In this document: piece by piece, positions 33,210-44,227 of the stretch
Layout: the number at the start of each line of letters is the position of its first letter
Position numbering within the stretch: the stretch's first letter is position 1
Origin: Xenoacremonium recifei
Taxonomy: Eukaryota; Ascomycota; Sordariomycetes; Hypocreales; Nectriaceae
Assembly (NCBI GenBank): GCA_012184525.1
Contig: WOFQ01000012.1
Span: 434,001-498,000, forward strand
Length of the DNA: 64,000 bases
Direction of reading: 5' to 3'
Program-made: the position numbers and the translations under genes
The notes under the pieces: generated by a model
The model's database searches: none
The model's input: the letters and a program-made list of their open reading frames with translations, nothing else
Told to the model about the DNA's origin: nothing

Positions 33210-35597
33210 TATCGTCGTCGTGATGCGTGTCTTTGGGCCAGACACAAGCCGCGTGAAGAGATCGACCGATTAAAGAATGACGGGGTTCTGGGATGTTGTG
33301 AACGGGAAGAATGATGCTGGACACGGGATGTGAGGAAAGTTGACGAAGTCAGTCAGGCAGATAATCACCCATCATCCATCCCTCCCGCAGAAGCAACGAG
33401 AGACAATACAGCGGATCGTCAGGGCAGTAGGGCGCTAGAGGGCTAGAATTACAGCAGGTCCAGGGGCAAGCTCACCTTGGCTTCAGTAGTAGGGGGCGCT
33501 AGAGCGTCAGTCCCGGCCACTAACAGGGCGGCAGCAACAGCCACCAGCGAAACGCCTCTCATGATAGGATGGGATAATAGAGTTACGCTTCTGTGCCTTG
33601 AGTGACAACCTAACGGGCAGACGGGACGGAGATATAAGGTATAAGGTTATACGTTATATCAACGGCGGCTGTGGCACGAAGCACCGTCGAGTATCAATCA
33701 GCGCGCGCGATGCCGCAAAGGAATGGAGGGAGAGGACGCGTAAAGCAAGCCAAGCGGCGTGTGGAATGCTCGGACAAGCCAGCAATTAAAAGGAAAAAGG
33801 AAGGAAAGGAGGGGAGGGCTGTGGCTTAAGGCTCAACTGAGACCTACCAGAGTCAGATGCGCTGCGATATATGGGCTCGCAGCGCTGGGCACGACTCGGC
33901 ATCGGACCCGACACTGGGCCGCCAGGGGACATGGGCAGGACGATGCCAATTACACGCTGCTCATGTCTTGCCTTAAGGGGGCCGATGATGCCACCGGCCG
34001 CCCTTGTTGTCTCTCGCTTGCACTTGGCAGCTCAGCCCATTCAGTTTCTGTCTCCACGTCCTCAAGCTCTCCCGATCGCCCGCGCAAATCACCAGACTCG
34101 CCGCTGTTCACGAGGCATCCATCCATCCTTACCCCGCAAATCAATGGTGTTGCCGTCGCGCGGAAACTCGGCGGGAGACAGTGGTGGGAAGTCAACAAAA
34201 GGTCGGCCACTGGCTGCGGGGGTTAGCGATGGATCGCGAAATAGGGCCGATGGGTTGATTGAACCGCAGGGGTGTTTCTCTGGGGGCGCTGGAGAACGCT
34301 ATGCCTGATTCTAGAGAGGTAGCATCCAGCATCTTGTTCTTGTCAATTGCTGGGAAGTGAGAACTGGTTTGGCTCTGTTGTTGTTGTTGCATCACAGCAT
34401 TGCATTGCAGATTAACCACGTTCTACAGCAGCCCACGCGTGGCATGGCATGGCATGGCATGGCATAACTGGCAGCTCCGAGCCGAACGAACGCCAGTCAC
34501 AATGCCTTGTTCTTCTTCACGTCACAATGCTCTCAACTCCCCACAGAACCCGTATGGCGATCGGCACTGGCCCCAACGCGCTCCAGCACGGCCTCGGCAC
34601 TTGGGCGCGACTCTGCTTCTACTCCAGCGCGCAACTTGGCAACCTCCGCTCCTGATCAGCATCTGCCGGCAAAATACAAAGCTGCATATAGTCCTCAGTC
34701 TCTTCTATTTCCCCGACGTTACATACTCACAGCCTCTGTGTCCGTCTGCTACGTAACGGCCTCCTCTCCTTCGGTTGGTTGCGGCACCCCCGATGCATCT
34801 ATGCTGTCACCGACACTACATCGCCAGCATCATCCCTCTCACGATCCCACCTGACATAAGTTCCACCACTACGAGTCTGAACAAGAACCGCTGCATGACT
34901 TCATTTTCCCCCGCCTTCTCTCTCCTCCGCAGCCCTCGACCCTCCTCCGTGCCACGGCCGATTCTCCCCCGGCGCCATCATCCTCCACCCTCCTCTTCGG
35001 CCCGTTTCAGAAATCCGGGGAAGCTCGCCCTACACTTTGCGCTCGGAGATCCCACTACGCAGGTATATCTGCCAACGAACCTTGTCCAGTCCTGCAGAGT
35101 AGATTCCTCCTGCGTTAAGCTGCAGAGAGCTAAGATTGTCGACGGGAAACGGCCCGGATGAACGCCTGCACGTGGTGAGCGTCAGGGCCCAAGTAGACAA
35201 TCCTTTGTGTAGAATTTGTAATTTGTAGGCGGTGGCCTTGCTGGTTGTGGTTGAGCCACGGCATCCTTCGTCTCGGCCGTGGTCCTCCGAGCCCGATAGT
35301 AGAGGCAGCCAGATTTATCTAGACCGTTACAGGGGAAATTAAAGGCAACGGACGTCCAAATCATGAGCTGATTCAACGGTGTCTTGAGAAATTTTGTTCA
35401 TCATTACAGCGGAACTCTCCGCAACTAGTGTACACGGGTTGTACAGTATTACCGGCTCAATGGCCTGGCTCAATAGCCAACAATGCATCATGGCCTCGTG
35501 ACCCCTCCTCTGACCATTCCCCATCCAACCGATATCCCATGAGCTTGGCAAAGGTCTTCGAACTGGTCTCCCATCCACATTATCCCAGTCGGACCGA
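33210..35597. other. Long upstream region of the beta-glucosidase, 2.4 kb, no gene supported
   Basis: No frame with a domain is seen on either strand despite many short open stretches. G-rich hexamers fitting the CreA carbon-repressor consensus SYGGRG occur (GCGGGG near 34217, CTGGGG near 34280), but they are too common to be decisive. The region also holds the GGCAT repeat at 34441. Confidence 0.4.
34441..34465. repeat. (GGCAT)5 microsatellite
   Basis: Five perfect tandem copies of GGCAT in the intergenic region between the beta-glucosidase and ERG24. Confidence 0.9.
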
Positions 35598-37167
35598 TCA
35601 GTAGATGCCTGGGAGAATCCTCCATCGTACTATTTTCTTGTACTTCTCCCAGTCCTCTCCGTACTTCCGAGAGCACTTCTCATCGTCACGTCTTTCCCGG
35701 TGGATGAGGAGAACAGCAAAGTAGACGATGTAGAAGTAGGTCACCGCCATACCCCAGCCCTTGGAATTGCCTTGGATGACCTCACGACCATCAGTCATGA
35801 CGTACGCACCCTCGGCGTTGGTCCCAGGACTCAGGATCTGGTAGCCAGCCAGACCGGTGGGAAGAGAGTATGGCCATGACTGGATCCAGTCGCCCAGGTA
35901 GTTGATGTGGCGGGAAGTCCCCCACCAGCCAGTGGTCAAGAGCTTGCTTCCCGTCTTAGTCTGGATGTACTGCAAGTGAGCAACTCGTGGGTCTTTGGGG
36001 TTCGTTCGGAAGCGGTTCTTCTGATTGTTGGCCGATCGGAAGATGTAGAAACCCAGGCCAATAAGCGCAAGGATGCCAGCCAGACGCAACGGGCCGAGAG
36101 AGACGGGATGGACAGACAAGTACTTGGTCTGCAGCGAGTACACATAAGGCACCCAGACGATGTCACCAAACGACAGCATCATACCAAACCCATCGGTCGT
36201 GATATCCATGGTAGTCAGGATCGCAGACTCGTTCCACCACGAGTCAACGACGTAGAGCGCCTGAACAAGCGTGATGCAGACGATGCTGTCTGTGACGTAG
36301 CCGTAGTTGCGGTACTGTTGGGCGCAGAACGAGCAATTGAGGATGATCCAGCCCATCATGCCGGGTCGCAGCTCAAAGAACTCCTTGATATCAATCTCGC
36401 CAATAAAGGGGAGAGTCATGCGAGGGTTGAGCTCTCGCCCAATGAACCAATCGTAGAGCATGTTACCAGTGTGGCCACCGGCCGCAAGCTCGCGGTTCTC
36501 CTTGTTGCCCGGCTTGACACTGAAACTTCGGACGTAGGCGAATGTAGCGAGGAAGTATGACAGCAATATATTGGCCGTCAGGATCTGAAGAAAGTTCTCG
36601 GAAATAAAGGTCCAGACGGGGAACTCGGCGCCCTGGGCGATCGTCCCGGCAGCGAGGACGGCGAGGGTTACAGTGTTGCAATACATGGCTGCCATGTGTC
36701 AGTCATGATCGGCGACCCATTATATGTGCCAGACTAGGTGCTTACTATTGAGGCGGTACTTCAATCGACCTCCCGACTTCAGCTCTGAGCCCTCCACCTC
36801 TGTCGCGGGGAGGACGCGGTATAGCACCATGCTGAGGAGGACATAGCCGAGAAGGGCAGCAGTCGCCTTCCAACTGGCGAGTCCGGCGATGCCATTCTCG
36901 GGCCATCCCACCTCATACTTGAGCTTCGCAAAGGATATCTCTCGGGCGACAAGGGACGGCGCGGGGCATCCCGAGATGTCGTTGCAGGCCAAGGTGAAGA
37001 TGTAGACGAGGATGGGGAGGACGAAGGAGATACCGAAAGCGCCGATACTGTGCAGTAGCAGTCAGAAAGGGGTCAATTGCACGGCTGCGAAGACGATTGA
37101 GCACTCACGGTCCGAAAAACTCGTAGCCATGCGGTTCCTCCACCGCTTCGTTCTTCTTTGGCGCCAT
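35598..37167 (-). CDS. ERG24: Delta(14)-sterol reductase (C-14 reductase) of ergosterol synthesis
   Basis: Three exons (37167-37109, 37047-36746, 36688-35598) give 483 residues. The protein follows fungal C-14 reductases throughout: HGYEFFGP at the N-terminus, ACNDISGCPAPSL, LKSGGRLKYRLN at the second splice, GNMLYDWFIGRELNPR, TTGWWGTSRHINYLGDW (NADPH-site region) and the C-terminal LLIHRERRDDEKCSRKYGE...W-x-KY. It has many transmembrane helices and resides in the ER. It reduces the C14 double bond left after lanosterol C14 demethylation, using NADPH, and is a known target of morpholine fungicides. ERG4 is the nearest alternative family, but the NDISGCP and RELNPR context favours ERG24. It is divergent from the MRH-like gene. 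Confidence 0.92.
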
Positions 37168-38017
37168 GATCGCTAGCGGAAATGCTTGGAGATTTGGTGT
37201 CGTTGGAGCGCAAAGACGCGGGCTTGCTAAGTCGACGAAACGTTCCCAGACGGCGAGAGCTGCTTAAGAGCTTCCACGGGCAGCTCTAGTCGGATAGAAT
37301 GAAAACTCCGCGTCATTCATTGGGCTGTGCAAACACGGGACGAAGTTTGTCGGCCGCCAGATGTGTCGCTGTTCGTTCGGATCTCTCTGGCTCCGGCTCG
37401 TCTCATAGATTTGCCCCGCCAGCTAAGGTAAGGTACGAATACGGCTTGGCCGCGTTCTCTGCCGGAACGAGCCGAATACGGAACGCAGCACGACGCCGGA
37501 TAAACAACTGCCGGCCCCCGAGGCTGCGCTCCGATAAGATAACGCCTTATCAGTCACGGGACTTTGGCGCACCAGGCTGCCCTCGCTTAGTCAAGCGCGG
37601 CGCTGAAGAACGGAACGGGTCTCAGGGGCTGCAACGCCATCCGCCAATCAGAGACACTTGGCGTCGCGGCCTCTTTGATGACACTTCGCAGGGAGGCGTA
37701 ATTATACTTCGCCGTCAGCAACGCACGCATCCACATCCACCTCGAGGCTGCCCTCGAACCCAGCTTTTATTCTCGCAAACACACTCGTTTCTCGACACGC
37801 TCGCCTCGCCTTGATGAGCGCTTCAATTCTCCGCATCGTCTAGTGCCACTGCAGGCGCGCCCGTGACCTTTTCCTTGTTCGCTTCATTTCGCTTCGTCCA
37901 CGCCCCTCCATTTCGACTCACGAGTCCACGACCGACGGCCCGACCGAGTTCCAGGCAGATTCGTATCGCATCGCATCGCATCCATTGCATCATCGCCAGC
38001 GCCGCTTTCTCTTCACG
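37168..38017. promoter_or_regulatory. Divergent promoter between ERG24 and the MRH-like receptor gene
   Basis: An 850-bp gap between the two start codons. CT-rich tracts lie just upstream of 38018. Sterol-regulatory elements were not clearly recognised. Short frames here have no domain. Confidence 0.4.
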
Positions 38018-39157
38018 ATGCTCTTCCGACCTTCGTCTCTCCTTCTCGCCCTCGCCTCGGCGGCTGCGGCCTCGGGCGACGAGCCCACGCACACGACACA
38101 CGCGCCGGCCTGTACCGCCACGTCGTCCACCGGCAGCGGCGCATTCTTCGACATCCGCCCCGATATGGCCGTGGCGACCAAGGGATCGCACAGGTCGTCG
38201 TACATCACCAAGGACTATACGTCAAGAGGCTGGGATTACGGCAAGAACTTTACGCTCAACATCTGCGGCGCCGTGGTGGACCAGGTCAGCGACGTGGTTG
38301 GCGTCAGCAGCGATACCTGGGCCAACGTCAGCGCCTACTACTCGGACCATGGCAACGTCTACTCAATAGGGTGCGTGATGGATGTTTGAGGTCAGGTGTC
38401 AATTTCCCACTAACAATTACACAGTCAGCAGTCGATGAACCTGCAGAGCAGAGGGCGAAAACTCGTCTTGCAATACACCGGTGGCTCTCCCTGCGGCGAG
38501 AGCGCAAGCAAGGCGAAGCGAGAGGGCGGATCCGACTACCTCCTAGACGATGAGGACGTAGCATTGATGGACACGGAGAGCGGCTCGGGCAAGGAAGTTA
38601 TCCCCACGCGACGCAAGTCCACCACCATCTCGTTCCTTTGCGACAGAGACCCCGGCGCGAGTCAGGCGGCTGTCTCCTTCGTGGGCACCGACCCCGATGA
38701 GTGTGCCTACTTCTTCGAAGTGCGATCGGTGCATGCCTGCGCCCACGCGGAGCCTCACAAGCCCGGCAGTGTTGGCCCTGGCAGCATCTTCGGCATCATC
38801 TTGGCTATCGCGGTCCTCGTCTACATTCTCGGCGGTGTCTTCTACAACCGCACCGTGACGCACGCGCGGGGCTGGCGACAGCTCCCCAACTACAGCATCT
38901 GGGCCGGCATCTGGAGCTTCATCTGCGTGCGTTCGTCTATTCGCAAGTCCGAATCATTCTATCCCTAGACGCGGCGGGACTGACGGGTTGGTTTCTCTTC
39001 TTAGGATATGTTCGTTATTTGCCTTTCGTCGTGTACGAGCCGCTTTCCGAGTCGGAGGGGCTACAGCCATCTCAACACGAGTCCAAGCCGGGCAGCCCAG
39101 AATGCCGAGGCGGAGAATCGACTGATTGATCAGCTCGACGAGGAGTGGGATGACTAG
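38018..39157 (+). CDS. Type-I membrane protein with MRH (mannose-6-phosphate receptor homology)/Atg27-like domain
   Basis: Three exons (38018-38370, 38425-38926, 39005-39157) give 335 residues. The layout is signal peptide (1-19), a lumenal MRH-like domain with spaced cysteines (NICGAVV, SPCGE, SFLCDRDP, DECAYFFEV, HACA), one transmembrane helix (about 237-258) followed by FYNRTVTHARGWRQLPN, and a short cytosolic tail ending ENRLIDQLDEEWDD. This is the architecture of yeast Mrl1/Atg27-type sorting receptors that cycle between Golgi, endosome and vacuole. The tail is restored only by removing a 78-nt intron at 38927-39004. Ligand and exact orthology (Mrl1 or Atg27) are not resolved. Confidence 0.85.
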
Positions 39158-41189
39158 ACGACCGGGACGAGTTTTGGAGGATGATTTATTGTCTACATTA
39201 TGGTACACATTTTTACTTAGATTGATGGGAAGACGGGCTGGTTTTTCTTGTTACGGGGGTTTGGCGACACTTCTTACAACATCTTCTTATCCTGGGGGTT
39301 ATTATTTTCTATGTATTCCATGCGCATGGGACGCGGGTAGGAGTTCTGGGTGTCTTGAGATACCGCGCGGAGTTTTTGTCAGGTAGCTCTAAACACGATT
39401 TGGATCACCAACAGTCAACGTCTCCCTTGTTTTCAAGATCGACAAACTCGGTTACTGGGACTCGTCATCTATCTTGCCCCTTTTTGTCGCCGCAATCGCA
39501 GGGCATTCCCGCGGAGTGGGGAGAGGGTCGATAGTTCGCGATAGTGGCGGCGGGAAGGCGCGGGATTCCCGTCAACCGTCATTAGCATCTTACCCTATAC
39601 TTTTACTTACTTTTGATCTGACAGCCTTTTGGGATGACAGTTGACGTCTGAGGGATTCTTTGGGGCATTGCTAACAATTATCCGGTGATGGAAGCATAAG
39701 AACAATATACGAGTTAATTCGGGCGCTGCAAAATAGCAGAGTTAAAGATTGGGTCATCGGCAAGATATCTAAAGATGTCTCGCTCCTCGGATAAAACCGC
39801 GTCTCTCCCGGGGCACTGTTCCTGGAATTTAGCATAAGATGGTTGGGACTTTGGGCCTAGAATCATCCTTATAAATGGTTTATCTCTGAAGTATGCAAAA
39901 ATTAGTTCAATTTCCAGGCGTGTTGTGGCGTTGATCTTTTAGAGAGTCGGTCTCGATAGACGTTGCAATTTCCCCGAGGTGCTAGGTTCGGTGACGTGAC
40001 CCTATCCTTAGATAGGACAACACGCTGCTGTTGATTGGCCAAGTGGATTTTTAGCGAGGGCTCCAAGTATTAGCGACAATGGAGACAAACATCTGTCTGA
40101 GTCAAAAGCCTATGATGCCTCCTCCTTCTGACTGAAATCGAGTCAATGTTCGACAGCCAGTCTCTTTGAACGGCGATTGCAGCCGAAGCAGAAGACGGGG
40201 CAGATGTGCAAGCCTTGCCAGAAGATCCTATTGATTGGTCGGTCCGGGACCGCTCCCAACGATTGTACGCCAATGGCCACCCGCCCGGCAACAGTCCCGT
40301 CTCTCTACCATTCTCGCAACTTTCGACAGCAAGACAAGGCATAGAAGGCAGCTCTGATAAATCAACGCATGAAGCCTTTCTGGAGTATAGCATGTCACTA
40401 CTATCCAAAACTCCTCTCCTACTGTCTTCGTTATGGCAACAATCGGTACCCCCCCCGGTTCGATCGCCTCCGGTGCGGGAGGAAGTGGCCTCCCTGGCGG
40501 CGGCCGTCGACCCGGACGGGACCACGAAGAGGAGACACCGCGCAAGGGTCCCCGCGCTATCGGCCTCCTTGTGGAGGGTGACTCGAACGACTCGGACGAG
40601 GCCGCCCCCCGAGGAGTAAAGCAGCCTCTGCCTTCCTTGCTCCAAACGGTCGATTAATCAGGGCTGGGCCGAGTGCGTCCTGAAACGAGGCGACGGCTGC
40701 CGAGCCTGTAGCAAGTCTCATACCACTTGCCATTAGTATGGACATTGATTGCCATGAGCCTGTCGCTCCGGAACGCCACCCGCGGCGGCCATATTTAGAC
40801 AACTTTCCCACTTGCAGTGGCTACCCCAAAGTGTGGATGGGGTATACCTTTCGAGGGGGTTTGTATACTCATACCGGTGTACCGAATCGATGTAGAACTA
40901 TGCATTGAGTGAGTGTCTTACCGTTCTTCCCGGCCTGGCAATAGGTTTATGCATACGTATGCTCACATGTCTCAGGCACTGTAACCGGCGCGCAAGATTC
41001 CTGCGGGATTACCCGGAGGTTCCCAGGAACGCTCGAGTGATAGGGATTCCTGGTGGTAATGCATCGTCGTAGTTGAGGAGGAGGCGCTCTCTGGTGGCGT
41101 CCATTTTGGGCCCAGGGACCCAATGGCAACACCTCGTCTTAACAGTAACCAAGACAAACGGAACAGCACATCCCCGTACTACAAGGTCA
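39158..41189. other. Gene-poor region, 2 kb
   Basis: No supportable gene. A G/P-rich plus-strand stretch at 40433-40657 (GSGLPGGGRRPGRDHEEETP) and overlapping frames look like low-complexity sequence, possibly repeat-derived. The 39600-40060 part is more AT-rich than the flanks. Confidence 0.4.
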
Positions 41190-41485
41190 ATGCCTCCCCC
41201 CGCCAGAGAATTGTCAAGTTGAGCCTTTTGAATCAGTTGGCGGGACGGCAGCAGGGCAGAGCTTTTGAAGGAGCTGTGTGCGCTCCAGAAGAGCAGCGGC
41301 GCAAGCCTCTTCATAACGACGGATTTCAAACATAACTTAAAAGGAGCCTCAAAGAGTTGGAGATTCGTGCCTCCGAGGAGGACGTACGCAGATATTTCGA
41401 CAGCTGCCTCAATACTTTGCCCAAGGTGGTCCGAAGCAACCTAGAGCTCCGCGAAGACATCAAAACCGAAGTGGTCAAGGAATAA
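41190..41485 (+). pseudogene. Relic of a NACHT/NLR-type fungal protein
   Basis: Three reading-frame segments in order match the region after the NACHT ATPase core in fungal NLR-like proteins. About 41214-41265 reads LSLLNQLAGRQQG. About 41271-41346 reads LCALQKSSGASLFITTDF and HNLKGASK, the counterpart of the usual 'ifaTSR' step. From about 41348, another frame reads LKELEIRASEEDVRRYFDS and then LPKVVRSNLELREDIKTEV, ending at TAA (41483-41485). The family normally has LEIRA-x-x-EDV-x-RYL followed by hundreds of residues and ankyrin or WD repeats. Here two frameshifts and a stop break it, and the P-loop is missing. I call it a truncated pseudogene. Confidence 0.5.
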
Positions 41486-42102
41486 GTGTTAATTGATAGA
41501 GAAAGTATACGTGGCCGATATAAAGCTAGAAAGTAAAAGCAGAAAATAAATACATCAAGGGTTACCGAATTACTCGGATCTTCGTGAGCACAAAAATGAG
41601 AGCCCATGATTGAAAGTTAGTACGGTAGCTCGTTTAACGACGAGTTTCTTCTAGCAAACAAGATTTTGGTCATGAACCTACTTACAGTCATGAAGCAATA
41701 ACCCAGTGAGAAAAGTCTTTCTGCAGACAAAGCTGATAGGGGTTCATGAGGCCTCCTCGCCAGCAGCTGGCTCATGGATAGATAGTCTTACGTCACCTGC
41801 TTGGTGTAATGCCGCAAAGAGGATCGGATCTGGGACATGTGTTTTGCTGAGTAGGGCATCGTCTTCCAACGCTGCCTATAGACCCGACGAGAAAGCAAAG
41901 GCGCCACAAGATGGTTCAAGAAGGAGACGAAGTGAAGGGAGTACTGGGCATCGGCGCTGAAACCTGGCACGGAGTGACTAGAAAGGTTGTCAATGTGTAG
42001 CAACGGGTGTCACGGGAGCAAGGAGCTTCAGAGACGGTGCTTTGACAGAGTTTCTTGCTACTAGTATACAGGCGGCCAAGAATACTACTCTTCCCTTCCC
42101 TT

Positions 42103-42126
42103 CCCCCCCCCCCATCCCCCTCCCCC
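42103..42126. repeat. C-rich homopolymer-like tract
   Basis: A run of mostly C (about 14 uninterrupted) embedded in a CT-rich stretch, just before the weak frame at 42139. Confidence 0.8.
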
Positions 42127-42138
42127 TTCCTCTTCACG

Positions 42139-42447
42139 ATGTTCGAGCAATGCATATTTCCTATTGTAGACTGTCGATCGAGGCCCGAAGTTTTCGTTCC
42201 GAACGCTGACGGGGGGCGGAAGAACGCAGCCGCAAGGTCCATCGAGGGGGAAGAGCTAGCGCCGGCCCCGTGTCGGGGCGGCCAGGATCTACAGGCGATC
42301 ATGAGATGTCAGCTTGCGTTATGGCAACAAGGTGAGAAAGAAAACCAGAAGGAAGAACATCTTGAGGCAAGGGAGACGAGAAGTATCGTCAAAGTAGATA
42401 ATGAATGGACAGTAACCAATGTCTTTGGATGCGTACCTGAAAAATAA
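42139..42447 (+). CDS. Weak hypothetical ORF
   Basis: ATG at 42139 in a fair fungal context (TCTTCACGATG) after a CT/C-rich leader, open for 102 residues. The product is charged, with KENQKEEHLEARETRS in the middle and no domain, signal peptide or membrane segment. Splice sites near its end might extend it. It could be chance; coding evidence is thin. Confidence 0.2.
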   Translation: MFEQCIFPIVDCRSRPEVFVPNADGGRKNAAARSIEGEELAPAPCRGGQDLQAIMRCQLALWQQGEKENQKEEHLEARETRSIVKVDNEWTVTNVFGCVPEK

Positions 42448-42641
42448 GAATAACAAGTCCGTGGACTGCTCAAGGGGGGCGGGCAAGTAAAGACATTGGC
42501 CTTTCTGTGTAGGAAGCAATTAGCAAGAGGAAAGAAAGGGACCTGGAAGCAAGATTAGAAGGGCAACTTACTGACTTGTTGGTTTTGGAAAGTATCTTGT
42601 CGCGAAGAGGTCTCCTTGTTGAGTTTATGCAGGCTTACTAC

Positions 42642-42712
42642 CTTCTTTGGACGGTGTCGGAACGGGTTTGAGAACGCTTCGTTGTATATGGTTCCGACAC
42701 CGTCCTAAGAAG
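42642..42712. repeat. Inverted repeat with 22-nt arms
   Basis: The left arm (42642-42663) contains GGACGGTGTCGGAAC and the right arm (42691-42712) its reverse complement. The arms match at 21 of 22 positions, with 27 nt between them. The site could form a stable hairpin or cruciform. There is no flanking gene, and no transposase is seen. Confidence 0.85.
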
Positions 42713-43729
42713 AACCATGAAGTGTGGGAGGTGTTTTGGGTTGCAGGTCGGGGACCTCGCGTTGAGGGTCGTTGTTTGGCGATCGGCCCCCGACCCGCGC
42801 TGCGGCAGACGGCAAAGAATGTAAAGTCATCTGGATGGAGTTTTGAATAAGGATTGCTGATATTGGCCGGCCGATAATAGTGAAGGAAGAAGAAGGATTG
42901 GAGGATTTCGAGAGAGCGGGAGTTGGAGGCTCGAGGCGAGGAGACGAAGCAGGAGACGTAGGCGATAAAGGAAGAGATACTCCGCGTCAGCACTCATATT
43001 TGGGGCTTGCCTTCCAGACAAAGAACGTTGGATGCCTAATTGACAGGGTCAGCTGCTGCTTGGTGGGAAACATGACGCGAGTCTTGTGGGTGTTTGCCCC
43101 TGATGACGAGCGTTGAATGGGCCTTTTCGCTTGCAGAGCGAATGAGTTACCGCAGAGATAGACAGGGAAAGGGGTAATGATTGTGTTCCTTCTTCCCTCC
43201 TTTGCTTTGAGTGGCGATTCAAGATTGTGGCTGGATGTGTGGTGGCCAGGGGGACCAACGGGTGCACCTGGGGAGGCTGATGGAGGCGGGAGGAGGAGGG
43301 CGATGGCTTGAAGAGAAAACGAAAGACCTTACCTACCTAAGGTACTGAAGGCTTCTTGGGCCAATCCCTGGCAATTGGGGAGGAGACTCGGAATTTGGAT
43401 CTAGGGACAAAAAAGAGCGTTCCTGGAATTGTTTGCTTGTGCTGTCCAGGTGACTAAAAGTTGAAACCACACCACCCAGGCCGCACGGCAACCACATTTT
43501 CTGCCTACGGGTACCTCTAGGTACCTGGGCCAGTACTCTGCCTTACCGGACATCATTCTTCTGAAGAAATGTCAGTTCAAAGCGCGCACGTCTCTCGCGG
43601 AGAGCAAATTTCCAGTCCCATGCAGACCCGTCAGTCTTCTATTGCGAATTACTGCTTTAAGAATTACGAAACGCATCAGAAGGATTGTTCCCTCGCAGAC
43701 TGGCCGGCATTGAGCTCTAATCTGCCGCC

Positions 43730-44227
43730 ATGTCCAAGCTCGATCTGAACAACAAAGCGTCTTTTCATCCCGAACCGGCAGAGATGCTTCCCGGAGAAAG
43801 GATCAATCCCCATCTCCCTTCAGCTCATCTTAAGATTAACGCAATCGTCGTCGCAAACAATCTTCGAAGCTCGCCGACCGACCGTGCCCCTTCGAGTCCT
43901 CGTCCGAGCCGTCTCTCTCCCGAGCACGAGGACAAACCAACGCTCCCCACGAGCCGAGACCGAAGAGATATGCCAGATGGAGAAATCTGGCTGCGAAAGG
44001 CGAGCTCGGGCTCAACGCCACCATATGGTTTGAGTAAGGTGCCCAACTGCCAGCCGTCTAGCCCCTGGCCCTGGCCCTGGCCTCCCGCCCGCCCAGACCA
44101 GCAGCCACTGCGGGCTCCCGCGTGGGCACAAGGATGCTGTAGTGCGACCGATCAGATCCAACTGACCGGGATGCTGACACTTCCGAAGGGGGAAATGCCA
44201 GTCTGGGGTGTCTGGGGACGAGACTGA
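43730..44227 (+). CDS. Weak hypothetical ORF
   Basis: ATG in a strong context (GCCGCCATGTCC) followed by 165 open codons. The product is Pro/Ser/Arg-rich with a WPWPWPP run and no domain. Several frames are open here on both strands because the DNA is GC-rich, so openness is weak evidence. It might be a first exon only. Confidence 0.25.
   Translation: MSKLDLNNKASFHPEPAEMLPGERINPHLPSAHLKINAIVVANNLRSSPTDRAPSSPRPSRLSPEHEDKPTLPTSRDRRDMPDGEIWLRKASSGSTPPYGLSKVPNCQPSSPWPWPWPPARPDQQPLRAPAWAQGCCSATDQIQLTGMLTLPKGEMPVWGVWGRD

Noticed and set aside
35907..36560. A 217-codon plus-strand frame
   Set aside because: Antisense shadow of ERG24; no domain.
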